Origin: Comamonadaceae bacterium
GTDB lineage: Bacteria; Pseudomonadota; Gammaproteobacteria; Burkholderiales; Burkholderiaceae_C
DNA: 64,000 nucleotides
Assembly (NCBI GenBank): GCA_027486555.1
Contig: JAIXOX010000006.1
Span: 1 to 64,000 of the forward strand
Reading direction: 5' to 3'
Position 1 is the first letter of the stretch. Each line of letters opens with the position of its first letter. A program made the translations under genes and the position numbers. Positions 38,370-48,815 of this stretch are shown here, piece by piece. A model generated the notes under the pieces. That model searched no databases and was not told where the DNA came from. It saw only the letters and a program-made list of their open reading frames with translations.

Positions 38370-39243
38370 CCTGATTCAGCTTGGCCTGCGCCTTGACCAG
38401 CGAGGGCACCATCTCGCTGCCGTAGCCCAAAGCCACGGCCGTGTTCAGCGCCTGGTGCACGCTGGTGCCAATCATGGAGGGCACTTTCACGCTCTCGGTC
38501 AGGTGCGAGTAGTAACGCAAATCCTTGGCCGCGTTGTTCAACTCGAACTTCATCGCGCCGTAGTCGCCCTGCAAGCTTTTGCTCATCAGCTGGAACAAGC
38601 CCGAATTCACGCCTCCGGCCGAGATGACCTGCACCAGTTTGTCCAGGTCCACCCCTGCCTTGGCCCCCACCGCAAAGGCCTCGGCTGTGGCCGTGCAAAT
38701 GGCCTGCGCCACAAAGTTGTTGAGCAGCTTGATGACGTGGCCAGAGCCCATTTCGCCGACGTGGAACACGTTTTCGCTGTAAGCGCGAATCACGGGCTCG
38801 ATGCGGGTGAACAATTCAGGCGATGCGCCCACCATGGAGTTGAGTTTGCCCGCCTCGGCCTCAATGGGCGTGCGCGTGAGCGGCGCGTCCGCATAAATCA
38901 CGCCCTGCTCGGCGCACAGCGCGGCCAGGCGGCGGGTGGACTCGGGCTCGCTGGTGGAGGTGTCGATAACGATCAGGCCCGCGCGCGCCTTGGATAGCAG
39001 GCCGCCAGGACCGGCCACCACCGCCTCCACCTGCGGCGAGCCGGTCACGCAAATGATCACCGCGTCGCAAGCTGCCAGGTCGGCATAGCTGCTAACCTGC
39101 AGCGCCCCCGCCGCGAGCAAATCCTGAACGGGCGCGGTGCGTTGGTGCACCGTGATCGACAAATCAAAACCCTTGGCCTGGATGTTCTTGGCCATGCCAT
39201 GGCCCATCAATCCCGAAGCGCCGATAAATCCGATGTGTTGCAT
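38350..39243 (-). CDS. 3-hydroxyisobutyrate dehydrogenase-family NAD(P)-binding oxidoreductase
   Basis: IGFIGASGLMGHGMAKNIQAKGFDLSITV; GSGHVIKLLNNFVAQAICTATAEAFAVG. Confidence 0.9.
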   Translation of the reverse strand: MQHIGFIGASGLMGHGMAKNIQAKGFDLSITVHQRTAPVQDLLAAGALQVSSYADLAACDAVIICVTGSPQVEAVVAGPGGLLSKARAGLIVIDTSTSEPESTRRLAALCAEQGVIYADAPLTRTPIEAEAGKLNSMVGASPELFTRIEPVIRAYSENVFHVGEMGSGHVIKLLNNFVAQAICTATAEAFAVGAKAGVDLDKLVQVISAGGVNSGLFQLMSKSLQGDYGAMKFELNNAAKDLRYYSHLTESVKVPSMIGTSVHQALNTAVALGYGSEMVPSLVKAQAKLNQVKIGPA

Positions 39244-39390
39244 GGTGTCTCTGCTGTGTGGTGAAAGGAACAGCCATTCTGGAAGATCGCGCGGGGCGGG
39301 GGTGTCGCCTGTGCAATTTCAAACGCAAATTTCACGGCCTTTTCAGATGGGCATGCGGCTCAAGTGATCCAGCCAGATGAAGTTTGCATG

Positions 39391-39500
39391 ATCGTTTTTT
39401 TGTGGGAGCGGCGCCCTCGCCGGTATGAAGCCTCGCAAACCACCACCCATCGCTTGGGCGACGAAGCTCCAAGGCCCGCTAATGGGCGGGCGTGCAGGCT
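39391..39500. repeat. Degenerate REP-type element
   Basis: tttgtgggagcggcgccctcgcc ... caaaccaccacccatcgcttgggcgacgaagctcc; diverged relative of the 63.75 kb unit. Confidence 0.5.
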
Positions 39501-39886
39501 GCGAGTAAAACCGGATGCAGACCTGAGCGCTGTCCAGCTGATGATGCTGAAACTTTGACGTCTAAAAAATCACCAAGAGGCTGTTTTTAAGATACTTTGG
39601 CTCAATAAATTGAAGCCTATGCAGTCCACCCCTTCCCACTATTGACCGCACCCACATCCGCTGGTTTGCCTTGACCGACACGGTGCAGCTGTTGCAGCGG
39701 GCGGGTTGGGTGCTTGAAAAAGTCGTACCCCGCGTTTTCAAGTCCGAAAACGGACACACCTTGTTGCAAGCACTGCAACCGGCGGCGCACTTGCTGGGGG
39801 TGGACCCTCAACAGTTCATGCAGCGCAGTCTGCCCTTGCAATACGTTTTGGTGGGGCGTCAACCTGTGGTCTGAGGGCTTGAGTGT

Positions 39887-40858
39887 TTAACCCTGCGCGA
39901 TCAACTGTGCAAAGCGGGCCAAGTCCACATTCCCACCGCTGACGATGATGCCCACGCGTTGCCCCTGGAGTTGCTTGGCCGCTTGCCATGCTGCAGCCAA
40001 CGACAAACAACCCGTGGGCTCGACCACCATCTTCATGCGTTCGGCATAAAAGCGCATGGCCTCGATCAGCTGCGCATCGGTGACGGTGTGCACGTCGTCG
40101 ACCAGACGGCGAATGATCTCGAAGGTGATCTCGCCCACCATGGGGGTTTGCGCACCGTCGGCAATGGTGACCGGGGTGGCAATGCGCACGCGTTGGCCTT
40201 GGCGCAAGGATTGCTGGACGTCATTGCCCGCTTCGGGCTCCACGCCGTAGATTTTGCAGGCGGGGGACAGGGCTTTGGCCGACAAGGCGCTGCCACTGAG
40301 CAAGCCACCGCCGCCCAGACACACAAACAAGGCATCCAGCTCGCCCACCTCCTGGAACAACTCCAAGGCAGCGGTGCCTTGGCCACTCAACACATCGGGG
40401 TGGTCAAACGGCGGGATGAAGCGGCGTCCTTGTGCGGCAGCGATGCCTTGCGCGATGGCCAAGGCATCGTCTTTGTAGCGGTCATAGCCCACAACCTGCG
40501 CCCCATAGCCACGCGTGGCGGCCAGCTTGGCAGGTGAGGCGTCGTGCGGCATGACGATGGTGGCGGGGATGTCCAGAATTTGCGCCGACAAAGCCACGGC
40601 TTGTGCGTGGTTGCCCGACGAGTACGCCACGACCCCAGCTCGGCGCTCAGCCGGTGAGAGCCGAGACAAGGCGTTATAGCCGCCCCGAAACTTGAAGGCC
40701 CCCATGCGCTGGAAGTTTTCGCATTTGATGAAAGCCTGCGCTCCCAACTGGGCATTGAGCGTGCGAGATTGCAGCACAGGCGTGCGGTGGGCGTGACCCT
40801 GCAGCCGAGCGGCAGCCGCCAGAACATCGTCAAAAGTGGGCAAGGTCATGGCGTCCAT
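39887..40858 (-). CDS. Threonine/serine dehydratase (PLP, fold type II)
   Basis: FIKCENFQRMGAFKFRGGYNAL; SSGNHAQAVALSA; CLGGGGLLSGSALSAK. Confidence 0.92.
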   Translation of the reverse strand: MDAMTLPTFDDVLAAAARLQGHAHRTPVLQSRTLNAQLGAQAFIKCENFQRMGAFKFRGGYNALSRLSPAERRAGVVAYSSGNHAQAVALSAQILDIPATIVMPHDASPAKLAATRGYGAQVVGYDRYKDDALAIAQGIAAAQGRRFIPPFDHPDVLSGQGTAALELFQEVGELDALFVCLGGGGLLSGSALSAKALSPACKIYGVEPEAGNDVQQSLRQGQRVRIATPVTIADGAQTPMVGEITFEIIRRLVDDVHTVTDAQLIEAMRFYAERMKMVVEPTGCLSLAAAWQAAKQLQGQRVGIIVSGGNVDLARFAQLIAQG

Positions 40859-40939
40859 CGCGGGGCTTTCTGAGTGGGGGTGACAATAGCGCGCATGTTG
40901 ACACGGTCGCTGGCTGTGCGCAAACCTGCGCGCTGGCCA

Positions 40940-41806
40940 TCACCCACCTACGCGCAACAGCTGTTGGGCCTGAAATCGAAGTTGCTCGTTTTTATGGGCG
41001 TAGCCCAGTGGGTTGGCCACCACGCGGCAGCCATTGTGGGTGTAGTCACTTGGGCAATGCAAATGGCCGTGCAACCACAGTTGCGCTTGCGGCAGCCAAT
41101 GGTCCAGCGCATTGCAAAACCCCGCAGTGCCCGGCACTCGGCCGTAGCGCGGGTCGGCGCTGTGCAGACTCGGGGCAAAGTGCGTCACGACCACTGTGGA
41201 GCCGTCAAATGGGGTGGCCAGCGCCTGGCTCAGCCAGTCTTGGCACTGCAGGGCTTGCGCGCGCAGTTCTTCGGCCAACCAAGGCACGCCATGGCGTGTG
41301 GTCTGGGCTTTGCGCAGGTAATAGTTGGCCGCACGAAATGCTTTGTCGCGGGCCTTCAGTTGGCGTGTGTACTGGCTGTTGGGGTGGCTGAAATGCGCGG
41401 GTATTTTGTCGGGCAAGGTCTGCCCCGCCAAGGGTCCCAGGGCGTCAAAGTCGGTCCACAGCGTGGTGCCCACAAAGCGAACGCCGCCCATTTGGATCAC
41501 TTGGCGCTCCAACCAAGTGATGCCCAGCCGTGCGCAGGTCTCTTGCAGGCGCTCGTGGGCCTCGTCGAAGTCCAGCCCGTCGTATTCGTGGTTGCCCGGC
41601 ACAAACAGCACCGGGGTGGGCCAGCCATGCAAGGGGGAAAAGCGTTGCAGCCCAAAGTCGGCATCGCCCGCGCTGCTCAATGCCGAATGCGCCTGGTAAG
41701 AACCAATGTCACCGGCCAAGACCAGGACATCTGCCAATGGGGCCGGGCTGGGCATGAAGTCGAGGTTGGATTCGAGGTGCAGGTCAGACAGCAGCTGAAT
41801 GTTCAT
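40940..41806 (-). CDS. Calcineurin-like metallophosphoesterase
   Basis: MNIQLLSDLHLESN...DVLVLAGDIGS; LFVPGNHEYDG; VVVTHFAPS; LWLHGHLH. Confidence 0.9.
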   Translation of the reverse strand: MNIQLLSDLHLESNLDFMPSPAPLADVLVLAGDIGSYQAHSALSSAGDADFGLQRFSPLHGWPTPVLFVPGNHEYDGLDFDEAHERLQETCARLGITWLERQVIQMGGVRFVGTTLWTDFDALGPLAGQTLPDKIPAHFSHPNSQYTRQLKARDKAFRAANYYLRKAQTTRHGVPWLAEELRAQALQCQDWLSQALATPFDGSTVVVTHFAPSLHSADPRYGRVPGTAGFCNALDHWLPQAQLWLHGHLHCPSDYTHNGCRVVANPLGYAHKNEQLRFQAQQLLRVGG

Positions 41807-42780
41807 GACAGATCCTTGGCCGAGAATGCGGCCTGAGCCACTTGCAGCAGTTGTCCGCGCAACCATTGGTGCGCACTGTCGTGTTGCAGCCGGCGATGCC
41901 ACAGTGCCTCCACATGCACCGGCGGCACATCCAGCGGCAACTCTCGCAGCACCAGTTTGTCGGCCATGCCCGTGGTGGGTACAAAGTGACGTGGCAAGAC
42001 CGCGAGCAAGTCGGAATTGACCACCACTTGGCCGGCGGTGAAAAACTGGTTCACTGTGAGCACGATGCGCCGCTGCCGTCCGATGGAGGCCAAGGCTTCG
42101 TCGACAAAACCATAAGGCCGACCTGAAAAGCTGACCAACAAATGGCGCGCACTGCAGTAAGCGTCGAGCGTCATGGCATGGTCGGCCATGGGGTGGCCTT
42201 GGCGCATCACGCAGACGTATTCACCCGTGTACAGGCGCTGGTGTTCAAAAGACACCGCTTCTCCGGCTTGTGCGCGTCCCGTCAAATCGGTCAACACGGC
42301 AGGAAAATAGCCCAGCGCCATGTCGGCTACCCCATCACCGAGCAGGCTTCGGGGGTCGCGTGTGTTCAGAGGCACCACCCTGAGTGATATGCCGGGCGCA
42401 TGCTTTTGCAGTTGACGGGCCAGGCCGCCCATCAACTCGGCAGCTGTGGCGTCGGCCATGGCCAAGATGAACGTGCTGGCGGCCTCATGTGGCACAAACG
42501 GGCTGGGCACGATGGCCTCTTGAAGCTGGCGCAGGGCCTCGCGCACGCTGGGCCAAAGTGCCAGCGCCCGGGGGGTGGGCTCGATGCCATGGCCTTGACG
42601 TTTGACCAATTCATCGTCCAGCGCATGGCGCAAGCGGCGCAAAGCATTGCTCACCGCCGGTTGAGACAGCGAGAGATTTCGTGCCGCCCGGGTCAGGCTG
42701 CGCTCGGCCATGACTTCGTCAAAAACCCGAAGCAAGTTGAGGTCGAGGGTGCGAAAAGAGGCCGGAATGTGGGTGTTCAT
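41803..42780 (-). CDS. LysR-family transcriptional regulator
   Basis: DLNLLRVFDEVMAERSLTRAARNLSLSQPAVSNALRRLRHALDDELVKRQGHG. Confidence 0.95.
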   Translation of the reverse strand: MNTHIPASFRTLDLNLLRVFDEVMAERSLTRAARNLSLSQPAVSNALRRLRHALDDELVKRQGHGIEPTPRALALWPSVREALRQLQEAIVPSPFVPHEAASTFILAMADATAAELMGGLARQLQKHAPGISLRVVPLNTRDPRSLLGDGVADMALGYFPAVLTDLTGRAQAGEAVSFEHQRLYTGEYVCVMRQGHPMADHAMTLDAYCSARHLLVSFSGRPYGFVDEALASIGRQRRIVLTVNQFFTAGQVVVNSDLLAVLPRHFVPTTGMADKLVLRELPLDVPPVHVEALWHRRLQHDSAHQWLRGQLLQVAQAAFSAKDLS

Positions 42781-42926
42781 GCGGGGGCAGATAACTTATC
42801 ACCATTATGAATCTCAAACATCATGAATATAAAGTTGAACAACACTGGTAAAAACCCTATGATCCAAGCATCGATTTTGATGTTTTGAATATCAAAGAAA
42901 GCAAAATCGAATCAAGGGAACTAAAA

Positions 42927-43400
42927 ATGAACACCACCACCATCAAATCCGTCTTGGCTCAGATCAGCACCGTCCGTGCCAAGCGCCCTGTGCTGAGCGC
43001 ATCCACCAAAGCCCTGTCGACATGGATGTCCACGGCAGGCGTTGCAGCTTTGCTGGTCTTGGCCAACCACCTCATGGACGATTGGGCCGAAACACACCTC
43101 ATGGCCGCATGGTTGGCCTTATGGGCCTTGGCCATTGTCGCCATCGTTGTCTTGCGCGGACTGAGCCGAATGCTGGCACAAAACATGATCACGGGACTGA
43201 ACCAGTGGTCTGCACATTTGGCGCGCAGCCGAGCTGATCAACGCCTGTGGAGCATGGCGCAAACCGACAGCCGTTTGATGGGCGAGCTGCAAACAGCGAT
43301 GGACCGCGCCGATGAAAATGCGGCCCCAACACCCAACTTGACCACCTACATGACCCGTCGGGCGGCCCGCTTGGTCAAAAACCGCCTGTATTACATCTGA
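42927..43400 (+). CDS. Hypothetical membrane protein
   Basis: 157 aa, two TM segments (WMSTAGVAALLVLANHLM; LMAAWLALWALAIVAIVVL). Confidence 0.65.
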   Translation: MNTTTIKSVLAQISTVRAKRPVLSASTKALSTWMSTAGVAALLVLANHLMDDWAETHLMAAWLALWALAIVAIVVLRGLSRMLAQNMITGLNQWSAHLARSRADQRLWSMAQTDSRLMGELQTAMDRADENAAPTPNLTTYMTRRAARLVKNRLYYI

Positions 43401-43482
43401 GCGCTTGGCCTGCATGGGGTGCTTGATGCAGGGTGTTTGAGCGCCATCGCCAGCAGGTCAACGACTTTGGCGTCGTCCTGAC

Positions 43483-44430
43483 TTACGCCCCTTTCGCCAC
43501 CGGTTTTTGTTCAAGGGACGGTTTGGGGCGCGAGGCCAAGTAGATCCCCGGCAAGATCAACGCAGCCCCCATCACATGGTGCCAGCCCAAGGACTCTCCC
43601 AACACAGCCCAAGCGGTCAGCCCGCCATACAAGGGGCTGAGGTACAAACTGGCGGCCACACGACTGGCCCCCAATGCTTTCTGGCAAAAACCATAAGCCC
43701 AATAAGCCCCAATGCCGGGAACCAGTCCCGCCAGCACGACCAAGAGTGTGGCCTGCATCCCCCAAGCGGGTGTGCTGTCCAGCTGCGCTTCCCAAATTGC
43801 AAAAGGCGTCAACACCAACACCCCGCCTGCACAAATGGCCGCCAAACGTGCCGTGGCACCCAAGGGACTGGGCCATTTCTTTTGCAACAAGGCAAAGCCC
43901 GCCCACGCGACCATGGCCAGCACAATCCAGCCATCGCCGGCCACCCAGTTCACCTGTCCAAGCGCCCCCCACTGGCCTTTCACCACCACATGAAAAACGC
44001 CAGACAAAGCCACCAACACCCCCAGGCCTTGCCGCCACGAAAAACGCTCACCCAGCCACAACACCGCCCCCAAGGTGATCAGCACCGGTGATGCGGCGTA
44101 AATCAGCGCGATGTTCATGGCGGTGGTGGTTTGTGCGCCCTTGTAAACCCAGGCCCCGCAAACCAGCATGCCCAAGGCCCCCAAGACCAGATAACGCCAT
44201 GTTTCTTGCAAGGTGCTGCGCCTCTCACGCCACAGTTCGCGGCGGGCCACCACACCCAAAATCAAACCGGCCAGAGCCCAGCGCCCCCAGGCCAGCATGT
44301 GCGGCTCGACCACCCCTGGCGCGGTGCGGGCCACGATGTAATTGACGGACCACAGGGCGGGGGTGATCCAAAGCAGGGTCAACGCCATGCGCTGTCGATC
44401 CATCCCCATGAATTTGAAATGACTGTTCAT
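43483..44430 (-). CDS. EamA/DMT-superfamily permease
   Basis: ~10 TM segments; NYIVARTAPGVVEPHMLAWGRWALAGLIL; GASRVAASLYLSPLYGGLTAWAVLGESLGWHHVMGAALILPGIYLA. Confidence 0.9.
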   Translation of the reverse strand: MNSHFKFMGMDRQRMALTLLWITPALWSVNYIVARTAPGVVEPHMLAWGRWALAGLILGVVARRELWRERRSTLQETWRYLVLGALGMLVCGAWVYKGAQTTTAMNIALIYAASPVLITLGAVLWLGERFSWRQGLGVLVALSGVFHVVVKGQWGALGQVNWVAGDGWIVLAMVAWAGFALLQKKWPSPLGATARLAAICAGGVLVLTPFAIWEAQLDSTPAWGMQATLLVVLAGLVPGIGAYWAYGFCQKALGASRVAASLYLSPLYGGLTAWAVLGESLGWHHVMGAALILPGIYLASRPKPSLEQKPVAKGA

Positions 44431-44499
44431 TAAATTGGCATTTTTGTATTCATTTCAAAAGCATTCACAGTTTGTTTTTGTATCTTCTAAAGGACTGAC

Positions 44500-45038
44500 A
44501 TGCTGCTCAAAACTGGGGTCTGCTTGCTTTCGCTGGGCTTGTTGGCCGGATGTTCGACTGCATCCAAAACCACAGTCTCCAATTACATTTCCCCCCAACA
44601 GTACTCATCTTACGACTGTGCCCAGTTGGCTCAAGAATTCCAGCGCATCTTGGTGCGTGTCAAACAACTGGGGTTCAATTGGACCAGGCCGCTATTGCGA
44701 AAAAATGTGCCTCAGTTTCGGCAGCACCCGCTGCAAAAATTTCACCCGACGTGCCACAGGTTGACTTGGATGAGGACTTTGCAAAGGATTCAGATGTGTA
44801 GGCGGTTCCGTTCTTGAATGATTGGGGACGAGAAGGTGACCGCCATTGGCTGAACCAAAAGTCTCCCAAGGCCTTTGTTCTTGCACCCAACGGAACCTGG
44901 AACGCCACTTGGGGCATGACCACAGGCAATGGCGACGAAAGCCCCGAGCCCTTGCCTCGGGCCATGGCCCGCTGTGAAAAGCGAGCGCAAGGGTGCAGGG
45001 CATACGCGGTGGATCAACGCGTGGAGTGGGTGCCCTGA
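44500..45038 (+). pseudogene. Degenerate small lipoprotein gene (one frameshift plus one in-frame TAG)
   Basis: Lipobox LLSLGLLAGCST in frame 1; continuation QTTGVQLDQAAIAKKCAS... in frame 3 up to TAG at 44799-44801; then AVPFLNDWGREGDRHW...CRAYAVDQRVEWVP in the same frame. Confidence 0.5.
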
Positions 45039-45071
45039 AAAAAAACCGCTCCGACTCGAGGTCGAAGCGGT
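45037..45071 (-). terminator. Intrinsic terminator for pckG (minus strand)
   Basis: aaaaaaaaccgctccgactcgaggtcgaagcggt; T-tract on the minus strand. Confidence 0.8.
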
Positions 45072-45127
45072 GGTTCAGGCCGCCAGTGCCAATGGGAGAC
45101 AGTGCCGCAGCGCTGCGGTGCTAAATC

Positions 45128-47020
45128 TCAAGCGGCCAGTTTCGCCTGCAAAGCCGACTTGGTGTCCAGCAAGGCCTGGGGCAAGTGGTAGCTCAGCTGT
45201 GCAAAGTGCTCGTCGTGCAGTTTGAATTCGGCTTGCCAAGCGGCGGGGTCGATGCTGGTCACGGCTTTGAACTGCTCGGCGCTGAAGTCGATGCCACTCC
45301 AGTTGATTTCAGCGTAAGTGGGGGCCACGCCGAACATGGTCTGCTCGCCCTGAGCATTGCCTTCAAGGCGGTCGATCATCCACTTGAGCACGCGCATGTT
45401 GTCGCCGTAGCCGGGCCAGACGAACGAGCCGTCTTCGCCTTTGCGGAACCAGTTGACACAGTACATGGCGGGCAGCTTGTGGCCAGCGGCCTGGGCCTTG
45501 GCACCCGTGTCCAGCCAGTGCTGGAAGTAGTCGCTCATGTTGTAGCCGCAAAACGGCAACATGGCGAAGGGGTCACGGCGCACCACGCCTTGCGCACCAA
45601 AGGCGGCGGCAGTCGTCTCCGAGCCCATGGTCGCGGCCATGTACACACCTTCGGTCCAGCTGCGCGCTTCGGTGACCAAAGGCACGGTGGTCGAGCGGCG
45701 GCCGCCAAACATGAAGGCGTCGATCGGAACGCCTGCAGCATCGTCCCAAGCGGGGTCGAGTGCGGGGTTGTTGGTCGCGGCCACGGTGAAGCGGGCGTTG
45801 GGGTGAGCGGCTTTGGCGCCGGTTTCCTTGGCGATTTGGGGGGTCCAGTCCTTGCCTTGCCAGTCGATCAGGTGGTCTGGCAACTTGCCGGTGTCTTTTT
45901 CCATGCCTTCCCACCACACGTCGCCGTCGTCCGTGAGGGCCACGTTGGTGAAGATCACGTCCTTGTGCAGGCTCAGCATGCAGTTGGGGTTGGTCTTCAT
46001 GTTGGTGCCAGGGGCGACGCCAAAGTAACCGGCTTCGGGGTTGATGGCGTACATCTTGCCGTCGGTGTGGGGCTTGACCCAGGCGATGTCGTCGCCAATG
46101 GTGGTGACTTTCCAGCCGTCAAACGCAGCAGGCGGCACCAGCATCGAGAAGTTGGTCTTGCCACAGGCGCTGGGGAATGCGGCTGCGACGTGGTACTTTT
46201 TACCTTCGGGGTTGGTCACGCCCAAGATCAGCATGTGCTCGGCCAACCAGCCTTGGCCGCCAGACGGGCCATTGGCAGCCTGTTTGCCCATGTTCGAGGC
46301 GATGCGCAGCGCAAAGCATTTCTTGCCCAGCAGCGCGTTGCCGCCGTAGCCCGAACCATAAGACCAGATTTCGCGGGTCTCGGGGTAGTGCACGATGTAC
46401 TTGGTGCTGGGGTTGCAGGGCCAGCTGGTGGTGTCTTTTTCTCCAGCAGCCAAAGGCGCGCCCACGGTGTGCATGCAAGGCACAAATTCGCCATCGGTGC
46501 CCAGCACGTCGTAAACGGCTTTGCCCATGCGGGTCATGATCTTTTGGTTGACGGCCACGTAGGCGCTGTCGCTCAGCTCAATGCCGATGTGGCTGATGTG
46601 CGAGCCCAAGGGGCCCATTGAGAACGGCACCACGTACAGGGTGCGACCAGCCATGCAGCCGTCAAACAAGGGGTTCAGGGTGGCGCGCATTTGCGCGGGT
46701 TCCATCCAGTTGTTGGTGGGGCCGGCGTCTTCTTTTTTGGCCGAGCAGATGTAGGTGCGGTCTTCCACGCGGGCCACGTCCGACGGGTCGGAGCAAGCCA
46801 GGAACGAGTTGGCGCGCTTGGCCGGGTTGAGCTTTTTGAAGGTGCCTGCAGCCACCAGCTCCGCGCACAGGCGGTCGTATTCTTCTTGTGAGCCGTCACA
46901 CCAGTAGACATTGGCGGGCTTGCACAGGGCGGCCATTTCGGCGACCCAGGCGATCAGCTTGGCGTTTTTGACGTACGCGGGCGTGTTGAGGTTCAGGCCC
47001 TGCATCGCGGGTGAATTCAT
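45128..47020 (-). CDS. pckG: Phosphoenolpyruvate carboxykinase (GTP)
   Basis: [19 protein letters not shown] kinase motif; [46 protein letters not shown]. Confidence 0.96.
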   Translation of the reverse strand: MNSPAMQGLNLNTPAYVKNAKLIAWVAEMAALCKPANVYWCDGSQEEYDRLCAELVAAGTFKKLNPAKRANSFLACSDPSDVARVEDRTYICSAKKEDAGPTNNWMEPAQMRATLNPLFDGCMAGRTLYVVPFSMGPLGSHISHIGIELSDSAYVAVNQKIMTRMGKAVYDVLGTDGEFVPCMHTVGAPLAAGEKDTTSWPCNPSTKYIVHYPETREIWSYGSGYGGNALLGKKCFALRIASNMGKQAANGPSGGQGWLAEHMLILGVTNPEGKKYHVAAAFPSACGKTNFSMLVPPAAFDGWKVTTIGDDIAWVKPHTDGKMYAINPEAGYFGVAPGTNMKTNPNCMLSLHKDVIFTNVALTDDGDVWWEGMEKDTGKLPDHLIDWQGKDWTPQIAKETGAKAAHPNARFTVAATNNPALDPAWDDAAGVPIDAFMFGGRRSTTVPLVTEARSWTEGVYMAATMGSETTAAAFGAQGVVRRDPFAMLPFCGYNMSDYFQHWLDTGAKAQAAGHKLPAMYCVNWFRKGEDGSFVWPGYGDNMRVLKWMIDRLEGNAQGEQTMFGVAPTYAEINWSGIDFSAEQFKAVTSIDPAAWQAEFKLHDEHFAQLSYHLPQALLDTKSALQAKLAA

Positions 47021-47231
47021 GGGAAGTGCTCCAAGTTTAAAAATCGTTTTTTCAAAACCTCTGGACAGGGACTTTGAAAAAACGGCTGTTTGGCTGAGAT
47101 ACTGAAGTCTTTGGCCGCTTGGAAAAGCGGGTGTAAAAGCGGCTGTCACAGCGTTGTAACCAACGGGCCTCGATTTTAGGGAGACCGCTTGTGTTGTGCC
47201 TGTTGGTCGGGCTGAAAACCTCTTTTAAACT

Positions 47232-48056
47232 ATGCAAAAGAAGCATGAAGTTATGCGGGGCCCTGTGGGGTCGGGTTTCAAGCCCCTGCGGCGCTTTGGG
47301 CTGTTGACGCTCTTGGCGGCCGCGTGGTTCGCCCCTTGGGCGGCACTGGCACAAAGCCCGGCTCGCATCAAGATCGCCGCTGCGAGCAATCTCAAGTTCG
47401 TGCTGGCTGACTTGACGAGTCAGTACAAACAACAAACCGGCGTTCAGGTGGATGTGAATCTGGGTGCCTCCGGCAACCTGGCGCGTCAAATTTTGCAGGG
47501 CTTGCCGGTGGAACAATTCATCTCGGCCGACGAGGTGTGGGTGGCCGAACTGGCCAAAGCTGGCCACACGCAGGACGCCGGGCAGCGCTACGCCACGGGT
47601 CGACTGGCGCTGATCGTGCCTAAAAGTTCAACACTGCCGCTGGCCCAAGGTTTGGCAGCCGTGGTGCGTGCGATGAAACCGGGCGACAAATTCGCCATCG
47701 CCAACCCGGCGCTGGCCCCGTATGGCGTGGCGGCTGTGGTGGCTTTGCAGCGTTCAGGCGTTGGGGCGCTGCCTGCAAACCAGAAAGTGCAGGGCGACAA
47801 CATCGGCCAGGCCACCCAGTTTGTCGCCACGGGCGCAGCGCAAGCGGGCATCACGGCCTTGGCCCTCGCCCAAGCCCCCGAGATCGCTCAGAGCGTGCAG
47901 GTCTTGCCCCTGCCTACCGACTTGCACGCCCCCTTGCACCAGCGCATGGTGCTGCTCAAGGGTGCGGGTGGGGCGGCGGCAGACTGGCACCGGTTTTTGC
48001 TCAGCCCGCCCGCCCAGGCGGTGTTTGTGCGGCACGGTTACGCCTTGCCGCAATAA
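47232..48056 (+). CDS. modA: Molybdate ABC transporter substrate-binding protein
   Basis: IKIAAASNLKFVLADLTSQYKQQTGVQVDVNLGASGNLARQILQGLPVEQFISADE. Confidence 0.93.
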   Translation: MQKKHEVMRGPVGSGFKPLRRFGLLTLLAAAWFAPWAALAQSPARIKIAAASNLKFVLADLTSQYKQQTGVQVDVNLGASGNLARQILQGLPVEQFISADEVWVAELAKAGHTQDAGQRYATGRLALIVPKSSTLPLAQGLAAVVRAMKPGDKFAIANPALAPYGVAAVVALQRSGVGALPANQKVQGDNIGQATQFVATGAAQAGITALALAQAPEIAQSVQVLPLPTDLHAPLHQRMVLLKGAGGAAADWHRFLLSPPAQAVFVRHGYALPQ

Positions 48057-48137
48057 TCGGGTTGCGCGTTGTACGACCCCACGGGTGGGCAGCGCTTCAC
48101 ACACACCTGTCTTGTCCCCGTCATCACACCCCACCCC

Positions 48138-48815
48138 ATGGATTGGTCCGCCCTTCACGTTTCGCTGACCTTGGCAGCGCTCACCACCTTGGCCCTGCTG
48201 CCAGTGGGCTTGGCGCTGGCCCGCTGGCTGGCCGTGACCGCCTGGGCCGGGCGGCCGGTGGTCGAGGCTTTGCTGCTGCTGCCCTTGCTGCTGCCCCCCA
48301 CCGTGATCGGGTTTTACTTTTTGGTGGCCTTGGGTCAGGGCAGCGCCTTGGGCGCTTGGCTCGCGACATCGGGCATTCGCTTGGTGTTCACCCTCGAAGG
48401 CCTGCTGTTGGTGAGCGTGCTGGTCAATTTGCCTTTCATGGTGCAACCCATCCAACGCGCTTTTGCGGCGGTGCCGCACAGCCTGCGCGAGGCGGCTTGG
48501 GTGTCGGGCTTGTCCACCTGGCAGACGTTTTGGCGCATCGAATTGCCACTGGCCTGGCCCGGTTTGCTGGCCGGCATGGCGCTCACCGTGGCGCATACCT
48601 TGGGCGAATTTGGCGTGGTGCTCATGGTGGGCGGCAATATCGAAGGCGAGACGCGCACCTTGTCGGTGTCGCTGTACGACAAGGTGCAGGGCATGGATTT
48701 GCAGTCGGCCCATGTGATGGCGCTGGCGCTGGTGGGCGTGTCTTTGCTGGCGCTCACGCTGGTGTTGGCCTTTGACCGGGTGGGCCAACGTGGCCGCGCC
48801 CTGCAGGAGCGCTGA
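48138..48815 (+). CDS. modB: Molybdate ABC transporter permease
   Basis: LTLAALTTLALLPVGLALARWLA; LPLLLPPTVIGFYFLVALG; AHTLGEFGVVLMVGGNIEGETRTLSVSLYD. Confidence 0.93.
   Translation: MDWSALHVSLTLAALTTLALLPVGLALARWLAVTAWAGRPVVEALLLLPLLLPPTVIGFYFLVALGQGSALGAWLATSGIRLVFTLEGLLLVSVLVNLPFMVQPIQRAFAAVPHSLREAAWVSGLSTWQTFWRIELPLAWPGLLAGMALTVAHTLGEFGVVLMVGGNIEGETRTLSVSLYDKVQGMDLQSAHVMALALVGVSLLALTLVLAFDRVGQRGRALQER

Noticed and set aside
39671-39874. 67-aa ORF with a TTG start next to the threonine dehydratase gene
   Set aside because: No recognisable domain, overlapped by an equally long minus-strand ORF, weak start; not enough support.
45185-46621. 478-aa plus-strand ORF opposite pckG
   Set aside because: Antisense shadow ORF; pckG motifs are unambiguous.
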